A stretch of 64,000 nt of DNA from Brachybacterium sp042666875 (GTDB taxonomy: Bacteria; Actinomycetota; Actinomycetes; Actinomycetales; Dermabacteraceae): positions 186,001 to 250,000 of the forward strand of contig NZ_JBHTCX010000012.1 in the NCBI RefSeq assembly GCF_042666875.1. Direction: 5' to 3'. Below the pieces are notes generated by a model that saw nothing but the letters and a program-made list of their open reading frames with translations, did no database searches and had not been told where the DNA came from. Position 1 is the first letter of the stretch. Each line of letters begins with the position of its first letter. The position numbers and the translations under genes were made by a program. This document shows positions 51,008 through 59,482 of this stretch, in pieces.

Positions 51008-51592
51008 GTGAACGCCACTCGCGGCGAGGATCGCACTGAGCAATCCACCGTGCCCGCCGAGCCCGCGCAGGGCGTCCTGTTCGACGATGTCGTGGACACG
51101 CCAGGCGAACTCGGCTATCGCGGTCCGGCTGCCTGCAAGGCAGCCGGCATCACCTACCGTCAGCTCGACTACTGGGCGCGCACCGGCCTGGTCAAGCCGG
51201 GCGTGCGGGCGGCGTCCGGCTCCGGCAGCCAGCGTCTGTACGGATTCCGCGACATCCTCGTGCTCAAGGTCGTCAAGCGCCTCCTGGACACTGGGGTCTC
51301 GCTCCAGCAGATCCGCATCGCCGTGACCGCACTGCGCGAGCGCGGCATCGACGACCTCGCCCAGATCACCCTGATGAGCGATGGCGCCTCCGTCTACGAA
51401 TGCACCTCGGCGGAGGACGTCTTCGATCTTGTCCAGGGTGGTCAGGGAGTGTTCGGCATCGCCGTCGGCCGCGTCTGGCGCGAGGTCGAGAACGACCTGG
51501 CCGTGCTGCCCGGTGTGGACCCCGCCGACGACGCCGCCCTCGCCCTCCAGGACGAGCTGGCCGCGCGTCGCCGATCCCGCCAGGCCGGCTGA
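51008..51592 (+). CDS. MerR-family transcriptional regulator (Rv1830-like)
   Basis: A 194-residue MerR-type regulator. The DNA-binding part is YRGPAACKAAGITYRQLDYW and ARTGLVKPGVRAASGSGSQR, followed by LYGFRDILVLKVVKRLLDTG. It resembles Mtb Rv1830, involved in control of cell division and drug tolerance. The GTG start follows GGAGG at 50998-51002. A strong terminator closes the cluster 18 bp after the stop. Confidence 0.92.
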   Translation: MNATRGEDRTEQSTVPAEPAQGVLFDDVVDTPGELGYRGPAACKAAGITYRQLDYWARTGLVKPGVRAASGSGSQRLYGFRDILVLKVVKRLLDTGVSLQQIRIAVTALRERGIDDLAQITLMSDGASVYECTSAEDVFDLVQGGQGVFGIAVGRVWREVENDLAVLPGVDPADDAALALQDELAARRRSRQAG

Positions 51593-51609
51593 CCAACGCA
51601 GTTTCCGAC

Positions 51610-51647
51610 AGAAGCGGCGAGCCCCCGGGAAGGGGCTCGCCGCTTCT
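51610..51647 (+). terminator. Terminator closing the garA-ftsR-merR cluster
   Basis: A perfect 16-bp stem (AGAAGCGGCGAGCCCC with GGGGCTCGCCGCTTCT) closes a 6-nt loop. It is one of the strongest hairpins in the window and may also serve the convergent parA-like gene. Confidence 0.9.
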
Positions 51648-51764
51648 GCATGCCGGGACAGGACGTACGGACCCTGTTCGAGTGGTCGCGCGCTCGCATG
51701 CGGTCGCACCCGGATCCGGCCATCACGCCGGATCGGGCGGGCGGGATCAATCGGGCGGGCCGGA

Positions 51765-52556
51765 TCAGGAGTGCTGGCGAGAGTCCAGCACGGTCTTCAA
51801 CAGGGCGTCGAAGTCCTCGGTGAGTCGCCTGCCCGAGGCCCCCTCGTAGCGGTGCAGCGGCACGGCGCCGCCCTGTGCCTGCTGGAGCCCCACCCGCTCC
51901 TCGATGACCGGCTCGAGCACGGCGTCGCCGAAGAGGTCCCGCAGCTCGGCCAGGCGGTACTGGTGCTCGACCGACCGCGGACGGTAACGGTTGACCACGA
52001 GCCCCAGCGGCAGCAGCCGCGGCGCGATCCCGTCCTCACGCATCTCCGCGGCGAGCTTGAGCGCACGATCGGCGGCGGTGACGGCGAAGAACCCGGGCTC
52101 GGCGACCACCAGGGCGCGATCCGAGGCGGCCAGGGCCATCTGCGTCAGGCCGTTCAGCGAGGGCGGGCAGTCGATCAGCACGATGTCGTACTGGTGGGTG
52201 CGCTTGTCCAGCGCGTCCCGCAGGCGCCGCACATCCTTGGGATGCGGAGTGGGGGAGTCCATCACGGAGGACCGGCTGGAGCCCGGGATGATGTCCAGGT
52301 GCGAGCCCGCATCGGTCGCCCACGGCGTGGAGATGATCGAACGGTCGATCGTCTCCGTGCGCGGCGAGGAGACCACCTCGGCGATGTCGACCGTGGAGGA
52401 CGGTTCACCCAGCAGACCCAGCGTGGTGTCGCCCTGGGGATCGAGATCGATGACGAGGGCGTTCACCCCCTGGTGCAGGGCCGCGGAAGCCAGGCCCAGG
52501 GTCACGGACGTCTTGCCGACGCCGCCCTTCAGGGAACACACACTCACGATGAACAC
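51765..52556 (-). CDS. ParA-family ATPase (second copy)
   Basis: A 263-residue ParA/MinD-like ATPase: Walker A VCSLKGGVGKTSVTLGLASA, Walker A' ALVIDLDPQGDTTLGLLG and Walker B DIVLIDCPPSLNGLTQMAL. The Lys10 of the deviant Walker motif is present. No parB, parS-like site or partner gene is adjacent. It is convergent with the regulator cluster and divergent from a methyltransferase gene. It may position a cellular cargo rather than the chromosome. The ATG begins right at a compact divergent promoter region. Confidence 0.9.
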   Translation of the reverse strand: MFIVSVCSLKGGVGKTSVTLGLASAALHQGVNALVIDLDPQGDTTLGLLGEPSSTVDIAEVVSSPRTETIDRSIISTPWATDAGSHLDIIPGSSRSSVMDSPTPHPKDVRRLRDALDKRTHQYDIVLIDCPPSLNGLTQMALAASDRALVVAEPGFFAVTAADRALKLAAEMREDGIAPRLLPLGLVVNRYRPRSVEHQYRLAELRDLFGDAVLEPVIEERVGLQQAQGGAVPLHRYEGASGRRLTEDFDALLKTVLDSRQHS

Positions 52557-52651
52557 GGAGGGAGTCTACCGACCCGACCCTGATCACCGCGGACGCGACA
52601 GGCGGTAACCTGCGTGAATCGTGCCTGGAGCACAGTGAGGAGGGCCCGACG

Positions 52652-53671
52652 ATGTCGCATGTCACCCATGAACTCGTGCTCGAGGTGCTCGAGGGGTGCG
52701 CGCACAGCGCGCTCGAGGAGGCCCAGCGCCTCGGACCGGCCCGTGCGGCCGGCCCCACGGAACTCGTGCTCACGACGGAGGACCTTGACGCGGTGCGGGG
52801 CCTGCGCCGCGTGGTGGCCGCCTCGACGAGCATGACCGTTCCCGCGCGCCGGCCTCGCGAGCTGCTCGACACCTCCGTCCAGCAGCGGATCGGGGACCTG
52901 CTGGCGGACATCGGCCGCCAGCGGCCCCGACAGCGCTTCACCGGGCTGCGCCTGGAGGCCGCGGGCTCGCACACCCCGGACATGCGACGCCTGGCCGACG
53001 CCTTCGCCGAGCAGGCGGGGGTCGAGGTCGATGAGGACGGCGACCTGGTGGTGAGGGTGCGCCGCGGTGCAGGGCCCGGTACGTGGCAGGTGCTGCTGCG
53101 CACTACCCCGCGCCCGCTGTCCACCAGGGCCTGGCGGACGGTCGATTATCCCGGCGCGGTGAACGCGACCATCGCCGCGACGGTGCTCGACCTCCTGGAG
53201 GTGGGTGCTGAGGACCACCTGCTCGACATGACCTGCGGATCAGGGACGTTCCTGATCGAACAGCTCGCCGTCGTCGCTCCCGCCCGGACGATAGGGGTGG
53301 ACCTGAACCCGGCGGCGATCGACGCCGCCCGGCAGCACCAACGGGCCGCACGCCGCCGGGGCCGGATCGACTGGATCACCGGGGACGTGCTCACGACAGA
53401 TCTCGACCCCGGCTTCACCAGGCTCCTGACCAACCCGCCCTGGGGAACCCTGCACGGGGAGCACGAGAGCAACGAGCGACTCCTGGCCGACCTGCTGGAT
53501 CGCGGCGCCGAACTGGCCGCACCGGAGGCGAGGATGGGCGTGCTGACGCATGAGATCACGCGGATGCACCGCGTGCTCGAGCGGCCGGGCCTGCCCTGGC
53601 GTCCCGTGGGGGAGCACCGCTTCTTCCAGAAGGGGCACCATCCGCGGCTGTTCCTGCTCGAGCGCGGCTGA
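52652..53671 (+). CDS. RNA/DNA methyltransferase with THUMP-like N-terminus (TrmN/RlmL-like)
   Basis: A 339-residue SAM methyltransferase. Residues 1 to about 150 resemble a THUMP-like RNA-binding region (STRAWRTVDYPGAVNATIAA at its end is typical of Trm14/RlmL proteins). The catalytic domain has motif I LLDMTCGSGTFLIEQLAVVA and the amino-methylating motif IV TNPPWG. Most likely a tRNA or rRNA guanine-N2 methyltransferase. The ATG is preceded by GAGGAGG. Confidence 0.88.
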   Translation: MSHVTHELVLEVLEGCAHSALEEAQRLGPARAAGPTELVLTTEDLDAVRGLRRVVAASTSMTVPARRPRELLDTSVQQRIGDLLADIGRQRPRQRFTGLRLEAAGSHTPDMRRLADAFAEQAGVEVDEDGDLVVRVRRGAGPGTWQVLLRTTPRPLSTRAWRTVDYPGAVNATIAATVLDLLEVGAEDHLLDMTCGSGTFLIEQLAVVAPARTIGVDLNPAAIDAARQHQRAARRRGRIDWITGDVLTTDLDPGFTRLLTNPPWGTLHGEHESNERLLADLLDRGAELAAPEARMGVLTHEITRMHRVLERPGLPWRPVGEHRFFQKGHHPRLFLLERG

Positions 53672-53691
53672 GCTGCCGGGCACGGCGATAC

Positions 53692-53721
53692 CGGGGCCGA
53701 CAGGTCGCACCGTCGGCCCCG
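53692..53721. terminator. Bidirectional terminator
   Basis: A 10-bp perfect stem (CGGGGCCGAC with GTCGGCCCCG) with a 10-nt loop lies between the convergent methyltransferase and TIGR03085 genes, 20 bp from one stop and 12 bp from the other. Confidence 0.75.
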
Positions 53722-53733
53722 CCATCACCGCGG

Positions 53734-54363
53734 TCACAGACCGCGTCGGCCCTCCTCGAGCGCCTGCACGCCGCCGTCGTCGCCGTCGATCCGGACCTGT
53801 GCGACCTCGTCGCGGCCCGAGACCCACAGCAGCAGTTCGAGCGGATCGCCGTGCACGCGCACGCTGCCGGCCGGCCGGCGGGAGCGCAGCCGTCTCCCGC
53901 CGTGCGGGGCAACCAGCGTGACGTCGGCCGGAACCCGCACGGCCACCGGGGCCAGCAGCGAGAGAGCGCGCCACGCCTTCGCCTGCGTCGCCTCGGGCAG
54001 CGCTCGCGGCTCCCATCCCGGCTGTGCCCGGCGCAGGTCCTCGTGATGGATCAGCAGCTCGCCCTCCCCGCTGAAGGAGTCGACCGTGCCCGCGAAGGAC
54101 AGCGGTCCCGGGCCCGCGCGGAACAGGTCCACGAGATCGCCCCAGGTCCGGGCGCGGAGCTGCTGCCGGGCCTGCTGGGCGCGACGGCCCAGCTCTCCCG
54201 GCAGTCTCGGCCCCACCATCAGGTGCGGGTAGCGCTCCCGGAGCAGCAGGTGCTCGAGCAGCTCGGGAGCGCCCCAGCCCGGCAGGATCGTCGGCGCCTC
54301 GGGACCGAGGTCGGCGAAGGTCGCCGCGAAGGCCCTGCGCTCGTCACTCGCGAGCGTCGCCAT
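53734..54363 (-). CDS. TIGR03085-family protein (DinB/mycothiol-isomerase-like)
   Basis: A 209-residue protein of a family restricted to actinobacteria: ERRAFAATFADLGPEAPTIL then PGWGAPELLEHLLLRERYPH, with the helical-bundle metal-binding fold of mycothiol-dependent maleylpyruvate isomerases. The signature helix HLLLRERYPHLMVG and the LIHHEDLRRAQPGW segment contribute the histidines for the metal. Function is not known; thiol-dependent chemistry is suspected for the family. It starts 9 bp after the isomerase gene, so it may be the last gene of that operon. Confidence 0.85.
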   Translation of the reverse strand: MATLASDERRAFAATFADLGPEAPTILPGWGAPELLEHLLLRERYPHLMVGPRLPGELGRRAQQARQQLRARTWGDLVDLFRAGPGPLSFAGTVDSFSGEGELLIHHEDLRRAQPGWEPRALPEATQAKAWRALSLLAPVAVRVPADVTLVAPHGGRRLRSRRPAGSVRVHGDPLELLLWVSGRDEVAQVRIDGDDGGVQALEEGRRGL

Positions 54364-54372
54364 CGTCGCTCA

Positions 54373-55374
54373 TCAGCCCTGGTTGCTGAACGCGGCGTCG
54401 AAGGAGACCTCGGAGACCGGGTAGTCCAGGCTCTCGAGCACCTCGATCGCCTCCTTGGCCCCGTGCAGACGATCCATGCCCGCGTCCTCCCACTCGATGG
54501 AGATCGGACCCTCGTAGCCGATCGAACGCAGCGCGCGGAAGGCCGCATCCCACGGCACGTCGCCGCGGCCGAAGGAGACGAAGTCCCAGCCGCGGCGAGG
54601 ATCGCCCCAGGCCAGGTGGGAACCCAGGCGGGTGTTGCGACCGGTGACCCGCACCCGGATGTCCTTGCAGTCGACGTGGTAGATGCGGTCGGCGAAATCG
54701 GTGATGAAGGAGACCGGATCGATCTCCTGCCACATGAAGTGGGAGGGGTCCCAGTTCAGGCCGAACGCCTCGCGGTGACCGATCGCCTCGAGCGTGCGCT
54801 GGGTGGTCCAGAAGTCGTAGGCGATCTCGGAGGGGTGGACCTCGTGGGCGAAACGCACCCCGCACTCGTCGAAGACGTCGAGGATCGGGTTCCAGCGGTC
54901 GGCGAAGTCCTGGTAGCCGTCGTCGATGACGTCCTGGCCCACCGGCGGGAACATCGCCACGTACTTCCAGATCTTCGAGCCGGTGAAGCCGACGACGGTC
55001 TTCACGCCCATCTTCTGCGCCAGGCGGGCAGTGTTCTTCATGTCCTCGGCCGCGCGCTGGCGGACGCCCTCGGGATCACCGTCGCCCCACACCTCGGAGC
55101 CGACGATCGCCTGGTGGCGGAAATCGATCGGATCGTCGCAGATCGCCTGGCCCTTGAGGTGATTGGAGATGGTCCAGCACTTCAGCCCGTGCTTGTCGAG
55201 GATGCCCAGGCGGTCGGCGACGTAGTCGTCGTCATCCCAGCGGGAGGCGTCGAGGTGCTCGCCGGAGACGGCGATCTCGAGGCCGTCGTAGCCCCAGCCG
55301 GCGGCGAGCTCGGCCACCTCGTCGAGGGTGAGATCGGCCCATTGGCCGGTGAACAGGGTGTGCGGATGAGCCAT
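54373..55374 (-). CDS. Sugar phosphate isomerase/epimerase-like TIM-barrel protein
   Basis: A 333-residue protein of the xylose-isomerase-like/AP-endonuclease-2 barrel family. Conserved metal-site segments are visible: GYDGLEIAVSGEHLD, VRFAHEVHPSEIAYDF with the Glu-His pair, GLNWDPSHFMWQ and YHVDCKDIRV, and the late GPISIEWEDAGMDR. Such proteins isomerise or epimerise sugars or inosose derivatives. It is the fourth gene of an operon with two Gfo/Idh/MocA dehydrogenases and another barrel isomerase, and probably acts in the same polyol or sugar pathway. Confidence 0.9.
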   Translation of the reverse strand: MAHPHTLFTGQWADLTLDEVAELAAGWGYDGLEIAVSGEHLDASRWDDDDYVADRLGILDKHGLKCWTISNHLKGQAICDDPIDFRHQAIVGSEVWGDGDPEGVRQRAAEDMKNTARLAQKMGVKTVVGFTGSKIWKYVAMFPPVGQDVIDDGYQDFADRWNPILDVFDECGVRFAHEVHPSEIAYDFWTTQRTLEAIGHREAFGLNWDPSHFMWQEIDPVSFITDFADRIYHVDCKDIRVRVTGRNTRLGSHLAWGDPRRGWDFVSFGRGDVPWDAAFRALRSIGYEGPISIEWEDAGMDRLHGAKEAIEVLESLDYPVSEVSFDAAFSNQG

Positions 55375-55454
55375 GGTGGTGATGCTCCTTCTGCGGTGAG
55401 CGATATCGAGTGCGTTCGGCGTGGAGGGGGCCGGCCGCGTTTCGGCGGCCGGGG

Positions 55455-56621
55455 TCAGAGGGTGATGGTGGCGCCGTCGGCGGCATCGGAGGAGATGACG
55501 GCGTCGAGCACGCGCTGTAGCGCCAGCCCGTCGGCGAAATCGGGGGAGTAGCCGGTGGCGTCCTCGCCTCCGCGGTCACGGATGGCCACCAGCAGGTCGC
55601 GCGCCTGGTTGGAGAACGCGTTCTCCCAGCCCAGCACGTGCCCCTGCGGCCACCAGGCCTCGAGGTAGGGGTGCTCGGGCTCGGTCACCAGCACGCGCGC
55701 GAACCCCTGCTCGGCGATCGGCCGGGTCGCGTCGAGGAACCACAGCTCGTTGGGGTTCTCCAGGCTGAACTTCAGGGCGCCCTTGCTGCCGTAGAGCTCG
55801 ACGGTCAGCTGGTTCTTGGCGCCGTTGGCCATGCGCGAGACCTCCACGGAGGCGACCGCGCCGCCATCGAGCTCGAGGGTGGCCCACGCGGCGTCGTCGA
55901 CGGTGACGTCCTCGGGGCCGTCCGGCCCGGGACGCTGGGGGACCACGGTGGCCAGTCGTCCGCGCACCGCGGTGACCTTCTGTCCGGTCAGGTGCTGGAC
56001 CTGATCGATGGCGTGGGATCCGATGTCGCCGAGCGCACCGGAGCCCGCGGTCTCCTTCCGCAGCCGCCAGTTCATGGGGGCGGTCTCGTCGACCAGCCAG
56101 TCCTGGAGGTAGGCGGCCTTGGCCTGGCGGATCTGTCCGAGCTTGCCGTCCTGGACGAACTGCTTGGCCAGCGCCAGTGCCGGGACGCGACGGTAGGTGA
56201 AGCCGAGCGCCGCGATCTGGCCGCGCGCAGTGGCGGCCTCGGCCGCCTCGACCATCGCCTCGGCCTCGGCGGTGTCGTTGGCCAGGGGCTTCTCGCACAG
56301 CACGTGCTTGCCGGCCTCGAGGGCGGCGATGGCGATCTCCGCGTGGAGGAAGCCGGGGGTGCAGATGTCGACGATGTCGATGTCGTCACGGGCGATGACC
56401 TCGCGCCAGTCGGTGGCGTGCTCCTCCCACCCCAGGCGGCGTGCCGACTCCGCCACCGCCTCCTCGTCACGGCCGACGATGACGCGCCGGGCGACCTCGG
56501 GAACCTCGAAGGCGGCGCCGACGGTGCGCCAGGCCTGGGAGTGGGCGCGGCCCATGAAGGCGTAGCCGATCATGGCGACGCCGAGAGGCCGGCCGGAGGG
56601 GAGGTTGGGGGTGTCGGACAC
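55455..56621 (-). CDS. Gfo/Idh/MocA-family oxidoreductase
   Basis: A 388-residue NAD(P)-dependent dehydrogenase: Rossmann motif GVAMIGYAFMGRAHSQAWR, DIVDICTPGFLHAEIAIAAL, and the catalytic EKP motif in VLCEKPLANDTAEA. The C-terminal domain has the active-site segment GSGALGDIGSHAIDQVQHLT with its conserved Asp and His. The GTG at 56621 follows GAAGGAGA; an open frame 19 codons longer is unsupported. It may oxidise a sugar or inositol at a ring hydroxyl. Confidence 0.92.
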   Translation of the reverse strand: MSDTPNLPSGRPLGVAMIGYAFMGRAHSQAWRTVGAAFEVPEVARRVIVGRDEEAVAESARRLGWEEHATDWREVIARDDIDIVDICTPGFLHAEIAIAALEAGKHVLCEKPLANDTAEAEAMVEAAEAATARGQIAALGFTYRRVPALALAKQFVQDGKLGQIRQAKAAYLQDWLVDETAPMNWRLRKETAGSGALGDIGSHAIDQVQHLTGQKVTAVRGRLATVVPQRPGPDGPEDVTVDDAAWATLELDGGAVASVEVSRMANGAKNQLTVELYGSKGALKFSLENPNELWFLDATRPIAEQGFARVLVTEPEHPYLEAWWPQGHVLGWENAFSNQARDLLVAIRDRGGEDATGYSPDFADGLALQRVLDAVISSDAADGATITL

Positions 56622-56674
56622 AGGGGTCTCCTTCGAGAAGTGCGTGCTCGGTCGGTTGCGGGCGAGGTCAGCGG

Positions 56675-57784
56675 TCACAGAGTCGAGAGGTGGGGGTCGA
56701 AGTCCGCGTCGAGCAGGTCGGGTGCGGTCACCGTGGAGGACACGGTCACCGCACCGTCCACGGTGGTGGCCTCCTCGAGACTGATCATGACGTCCAGGAC
56801 GTGGGCGGCCAGCTCCCCGGTGAGGCGGTGCGGCCGGCCGGCGCGCAGGGCCCGCGCCATCTCCAGCGTTCCCAGGCCGCGCCCGCCGACGGCGCCGACG
56901 GGCTCGCGCTCGGTCCAGTCGTCCTCCCCGCGCATCGCGATGCCGGAGACGCCGGAGAACTGGTTGGGATCGGGCAGGGCGATGGTGCCTGCGGACCCGG
57001 CCAGCTCCAGCACGTGCGGACGGTCCAGCGCATCGTCGAAGGAGAACTCGACCGCGGCGGAGGCGCCGTCGGCGAAGCGCAGCAGCCCCTGGACCCGGGT
57101 GGGGACCTCCACGGCGAACGACTCACCGGCACGCGGGCCCGACCCGATCGTGCGGGTGTCCCGGGACCGCGATCCCACCGCGGAGACGGAGACCACGGGC
57201 CCGTAGGCCAGCACCAGGGTGGTCAGGTAGTAGGGGCCCATGTCGTACAGCGGCCCGGCGCCGGCCTGGAACAGGAAGTCCGGGTTGGGGTGCCAGGATT
57301 CGGGACCGGGGGAGCGGAACTGAGCGAGCGCGGAGCGCGGCTCGCCGATCTCCCCGGCCCGCACGGCACGCAGCGCCGATTGGACGCCCGCGCCCAGGAC
57401 CGTGTCCGGTGCGCCGCCGATGCGGAGGCCCTGACGACGGGCGTGCTCCAGCAGGTCGGCCGCGTCCTCGCGGGTCGTCGTCAGCGGCTTCTCGCTCCAC
57501 ACGTGCTTGCCGGCGGAGAGGATGTCGCGGGAGACGGCGTGGTGGGCTGCGGGGATCGTCAGGTTCACGACGATCTCGATCTCAGGATCATCGAGCACGG
57601 CCTCGACCGGGCCGTGCCCGGCGATGCCGTGCTCCTCGGCGCGCGCGGCGGCGGCCTCGGGCCGCAGGTCACCGAGGGCGCGGACGTCGATGTCCGGGTA
57701 GGTGGTCAGCTGGCCGAGGTACTGGGCGGCGATGACGCCGGCTCCGATGATGCCGACGCCGACGGGTCCGGTGGTCCCGCTCAT
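56675..57784 (-). CDS. Gfo/Idh/MocA-family oxidoreductase (second copy)
   Basis: A 369-residue dehydrogenase distinct from its neighbour: Rossmann GVGIIGAGVIAAQYLGQLTT, LTIPAAHHAVSRDILSAGKH, EKP motif in VWSEKPLTTTREDAADLL, and the C-terminal LYDMGPYYLTTLVLAYGPVV in place of the more usual DxGxH segment. The ATG overlaps the upstream isomerase stop by 4 bp. Two different dehydrogenases with two barrel isomerases suggest successive oxidation, isomerisation and reduction of one substrate. Confidence 0.92.
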   Translation of the reverse strand: MSGTTGPVGVGIIGAGVIAAQYLGQLTTYPDIDVRALGDLRPEAAAARAEEHGIAGHGPVEAVLDDPEIEIVVNLTIPAAHHAVSRDILSAGKHVWSEKPLTTTREDAADLLEHARRQGLRIGGAPDTVLGAGVQSALRAVRAGEIGEPRSALAQFRSPGPESWHPNPDFLFQAGAGPLYDMGPYYLTTLVLAYGPVVSVSAVGSRSRDTRTIGSGPRAGESFAVEVPTRVQGLLRFADGASAAVEFSFDDALDRPHVLELAGSAGTIALPDPNQFSGVSGIAMRGEDDWTEREPVGAVGGRGLGTLEMARALRAGRPHRLTGELAAHVLDVMISLEEATTVDGAVTVSSTVTAPDLLDADFDPHLSTL

Positions 57785-58530
57785 GCCTGGGTGCCCTGCA
57801 GGTGGGAGGTCAGCTGCGCGAAGGAGCGGCTGACGGCCTCGAAGATGTCCCCGGAGTGGTCGTCGAACTCGATGACGCCGGTCTCGAGCCAGGGGGCGGC
57901 GGCGAGGATCGCGGGAACGTCCATCTCGCCCTCGCCGAGTGGAAGCTGATCCTTGACGTCACCCTGCAGGTGGCCGTCCTTGAGATGTGCCAGCTGAACG
58001 CGCTGGCCGAGACGTCCCAGCAGTTCCGCCGGATCGGTGCCGCCGACGGCCGCCCAGAACGTGTCCAGCTCCAGGACGACGCGGGGGTCGAGGTGATCGG
58101 CGAGCACCTCCAGTCCGCAGCGGCCCTCGAAGACCGGCCGGGCCTCGTGGTCATGGTTGTGGTAGCCCACGCGCACACCGTTCTCGGCGGCCACCGGGGC
58201 GAGTGCGTTCAGGCGCTCGGCGGTCGCCTTGATGTCGTCCTCGCGGGTCCAGTGCTCCCGGCCCCAGTGCGGGTCGATCACCGTGCGGACCCCGAGGCCG
58301 GCCGCGGTCGCGAGCACCCGGGCCGGGTCCTCGGCACCCAGGAGGGAGACGTGGGCCGAGGGGGCGTCGAGGCCGTGCTCGGCCAGCAGCGGCCCCAGCG
58401 TCTCGGCGTGCTCCATCAGCCCGAAAGGCTCCACATGGGTGAATCCGATTCCGGAGAGCCGCTGCAGGGTGGCGGCCGGGTCGGCCGCGAAGGCTTCTCG
58501 CACGCTGTAGAGCTGGACGGAGATCTGCAC
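57781..58530 (-). CDS. Sugar phosphate isomerase/epimerase-like TIM-barrel protein
   Basis: A 249-residue xylose-isomerase-like barrel: ISVQLYSVREAFAADPAATL, GYHNHDHEARPVFEG with the metal-binding His and Glu positions, VLELDTFWAAVGG, VQLAHLKDGHLQ and VIEFDDHSGD. It is the first gene of the four- or five-gene operon. The GTG at 58530 follows TGAGGAGCA, so I preferred it over the longer open frame. Substrate unknown; ThuB-like or IolE/IolI-like chemistry are possibilities. Confidence 0.9.
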   Translation of the reverse strand: MQISVQLYSVREAFAADPAATLQRLSGIGFTHVEPFGLMEHAETLGPLLAEHGLDAPSAHVSLLGAEDPARVLATAAGLGVRTVIDPHWGREHWTREDDIKATAERLNALAPVAAENGVRVGYHNHDHEARPVFEGRCGLEVLADHLDPRVVLELDTFWAAVGGTDPAELLGRLGQRVQLAHLKDGHLQGDVKDQLPLGEGEMDVPAILAAAPWLETGVIEFDDHSGDIFEAVSRSFAQLTSHLQGTQA

Positions 58531-58654
58531 TGACTGCTCCTCAGGTTCGACTGTGACCCGATCCGATACCGGGATGACCACACTATGTCGGTGATCACGT
58601 CCGGGCAAAGACGGTCCGTTCCGCAGCGAGCCTGCGATGGGAGAGACTGAGAGC

Positions 58655-59458
58655 GTGGAGAGACATGTGCGCGCGTGGATGACAGCGGAGGTCGCGGCAG
58701 GGACGGACATCGCCCTGCTGGTGGCCGTCTCTCGGGCACCGGTGGCGCAGGAGTCGCTGACGGTGCTGGCGGGGTCCCGGCCGCATCCGGTCACCGAGAC
58801 CCGGGACCGCTTCGGCAGCAGACTCCACACCGTCACCGGGCTGCCGGCCGGGCAGGTGGAGATCGTCTACGCCGCCCGCGGCATCATCCCCGCCCCGGTC
58901 CCGCACCCCGGGGACGTGGACGCCGAGACGGCCGAGCACCTGCGCCCCTCGCGGTACTGCGAGGTCGACGAGTTCACCGGGATCGCCCGCGAGATCGTCG
59001 GCGGGCGCACCGGGATCGAGGCCGCCGACGCCGTCGTCGACTGGGTAGGCGATCAGCTCGACTACGTCCCCGGCTCCAGCACCGTCACCGATTCCGCGCG
59101 CACCACCTACGACTCCCGACAGGGGGTGTGCCGCGACTACGCGCACCTGACCGTGGCGCTGCTGCGTGCCAGCGGCATCCCGGCGCGGTGCGCCTCGGCG
59201 TACGCCCCAGGGCTCAGTCCGATGGACTTCCATCTCGTGGTCGAGGCCCTGGTCGAGGGGACCTGGCTCGTGCTCGACTCGACCCGTCTGGCGCCGCGTG
59301 CCTCGATGGTGCGCATAGCGACCGGGCAGGATGCGGCGGACACCGCCTTCATGACCACGCTGGCCGGCAACGTGACGCTGACGGGGATCCAGGTCACCGC
59401 CGTCGCGGACCCGGAGCTGCCCCGCGAGGATCCGCGGGAACGGCTGTCGCTGCGCTGA
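58655..59458 (+). CDS. Transglutaminase-like cysteine peptidase family protein
   Basis: A roughly 267-residue protein with an N-terminal beta-rich domain and a transglutaminase core. The catalytic triad is visible: Cys in GVCRDYAHLTVALLRASGI, His in PMDFHLVVEALV and Asp in LVLDSTRLAPR. No signal peptide, so it is cytoplasmic. Physiological substrate unknown. Start uncertain: the GTG at 58655 has GGAGAG at good spacing, and an ATG at 58637 would add six residues. It is divergent from the sugar isomerase operon. Confidence 0.9.
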   Translation: MERHVRAWMTAEVAAGTDIALLVAVSRAPVAQESLTVLAGSRPHPVTETRDRFGSRLHTVTGLPAGQVEIVYAARGIIPAPVPHPGDVDAETAEHLRPSRYCEVDEFTGIAREIVGGRTGIEAADAVVDWVGDQLDYVPGSSTVTDSARTTYDSRQGVCRDYAHLTVALLRASGIPARCASAYAPGLSPMDFHLVVEALVEGTWLVLDSTRLAPRASMVRIATGQDAADTAFMTTLAGNVTLTGIQVTAVADPELPREDPRERLSLR

Positions 59459-59482
59459 GCAGCCGCTCCCGCAGCGCGACCC

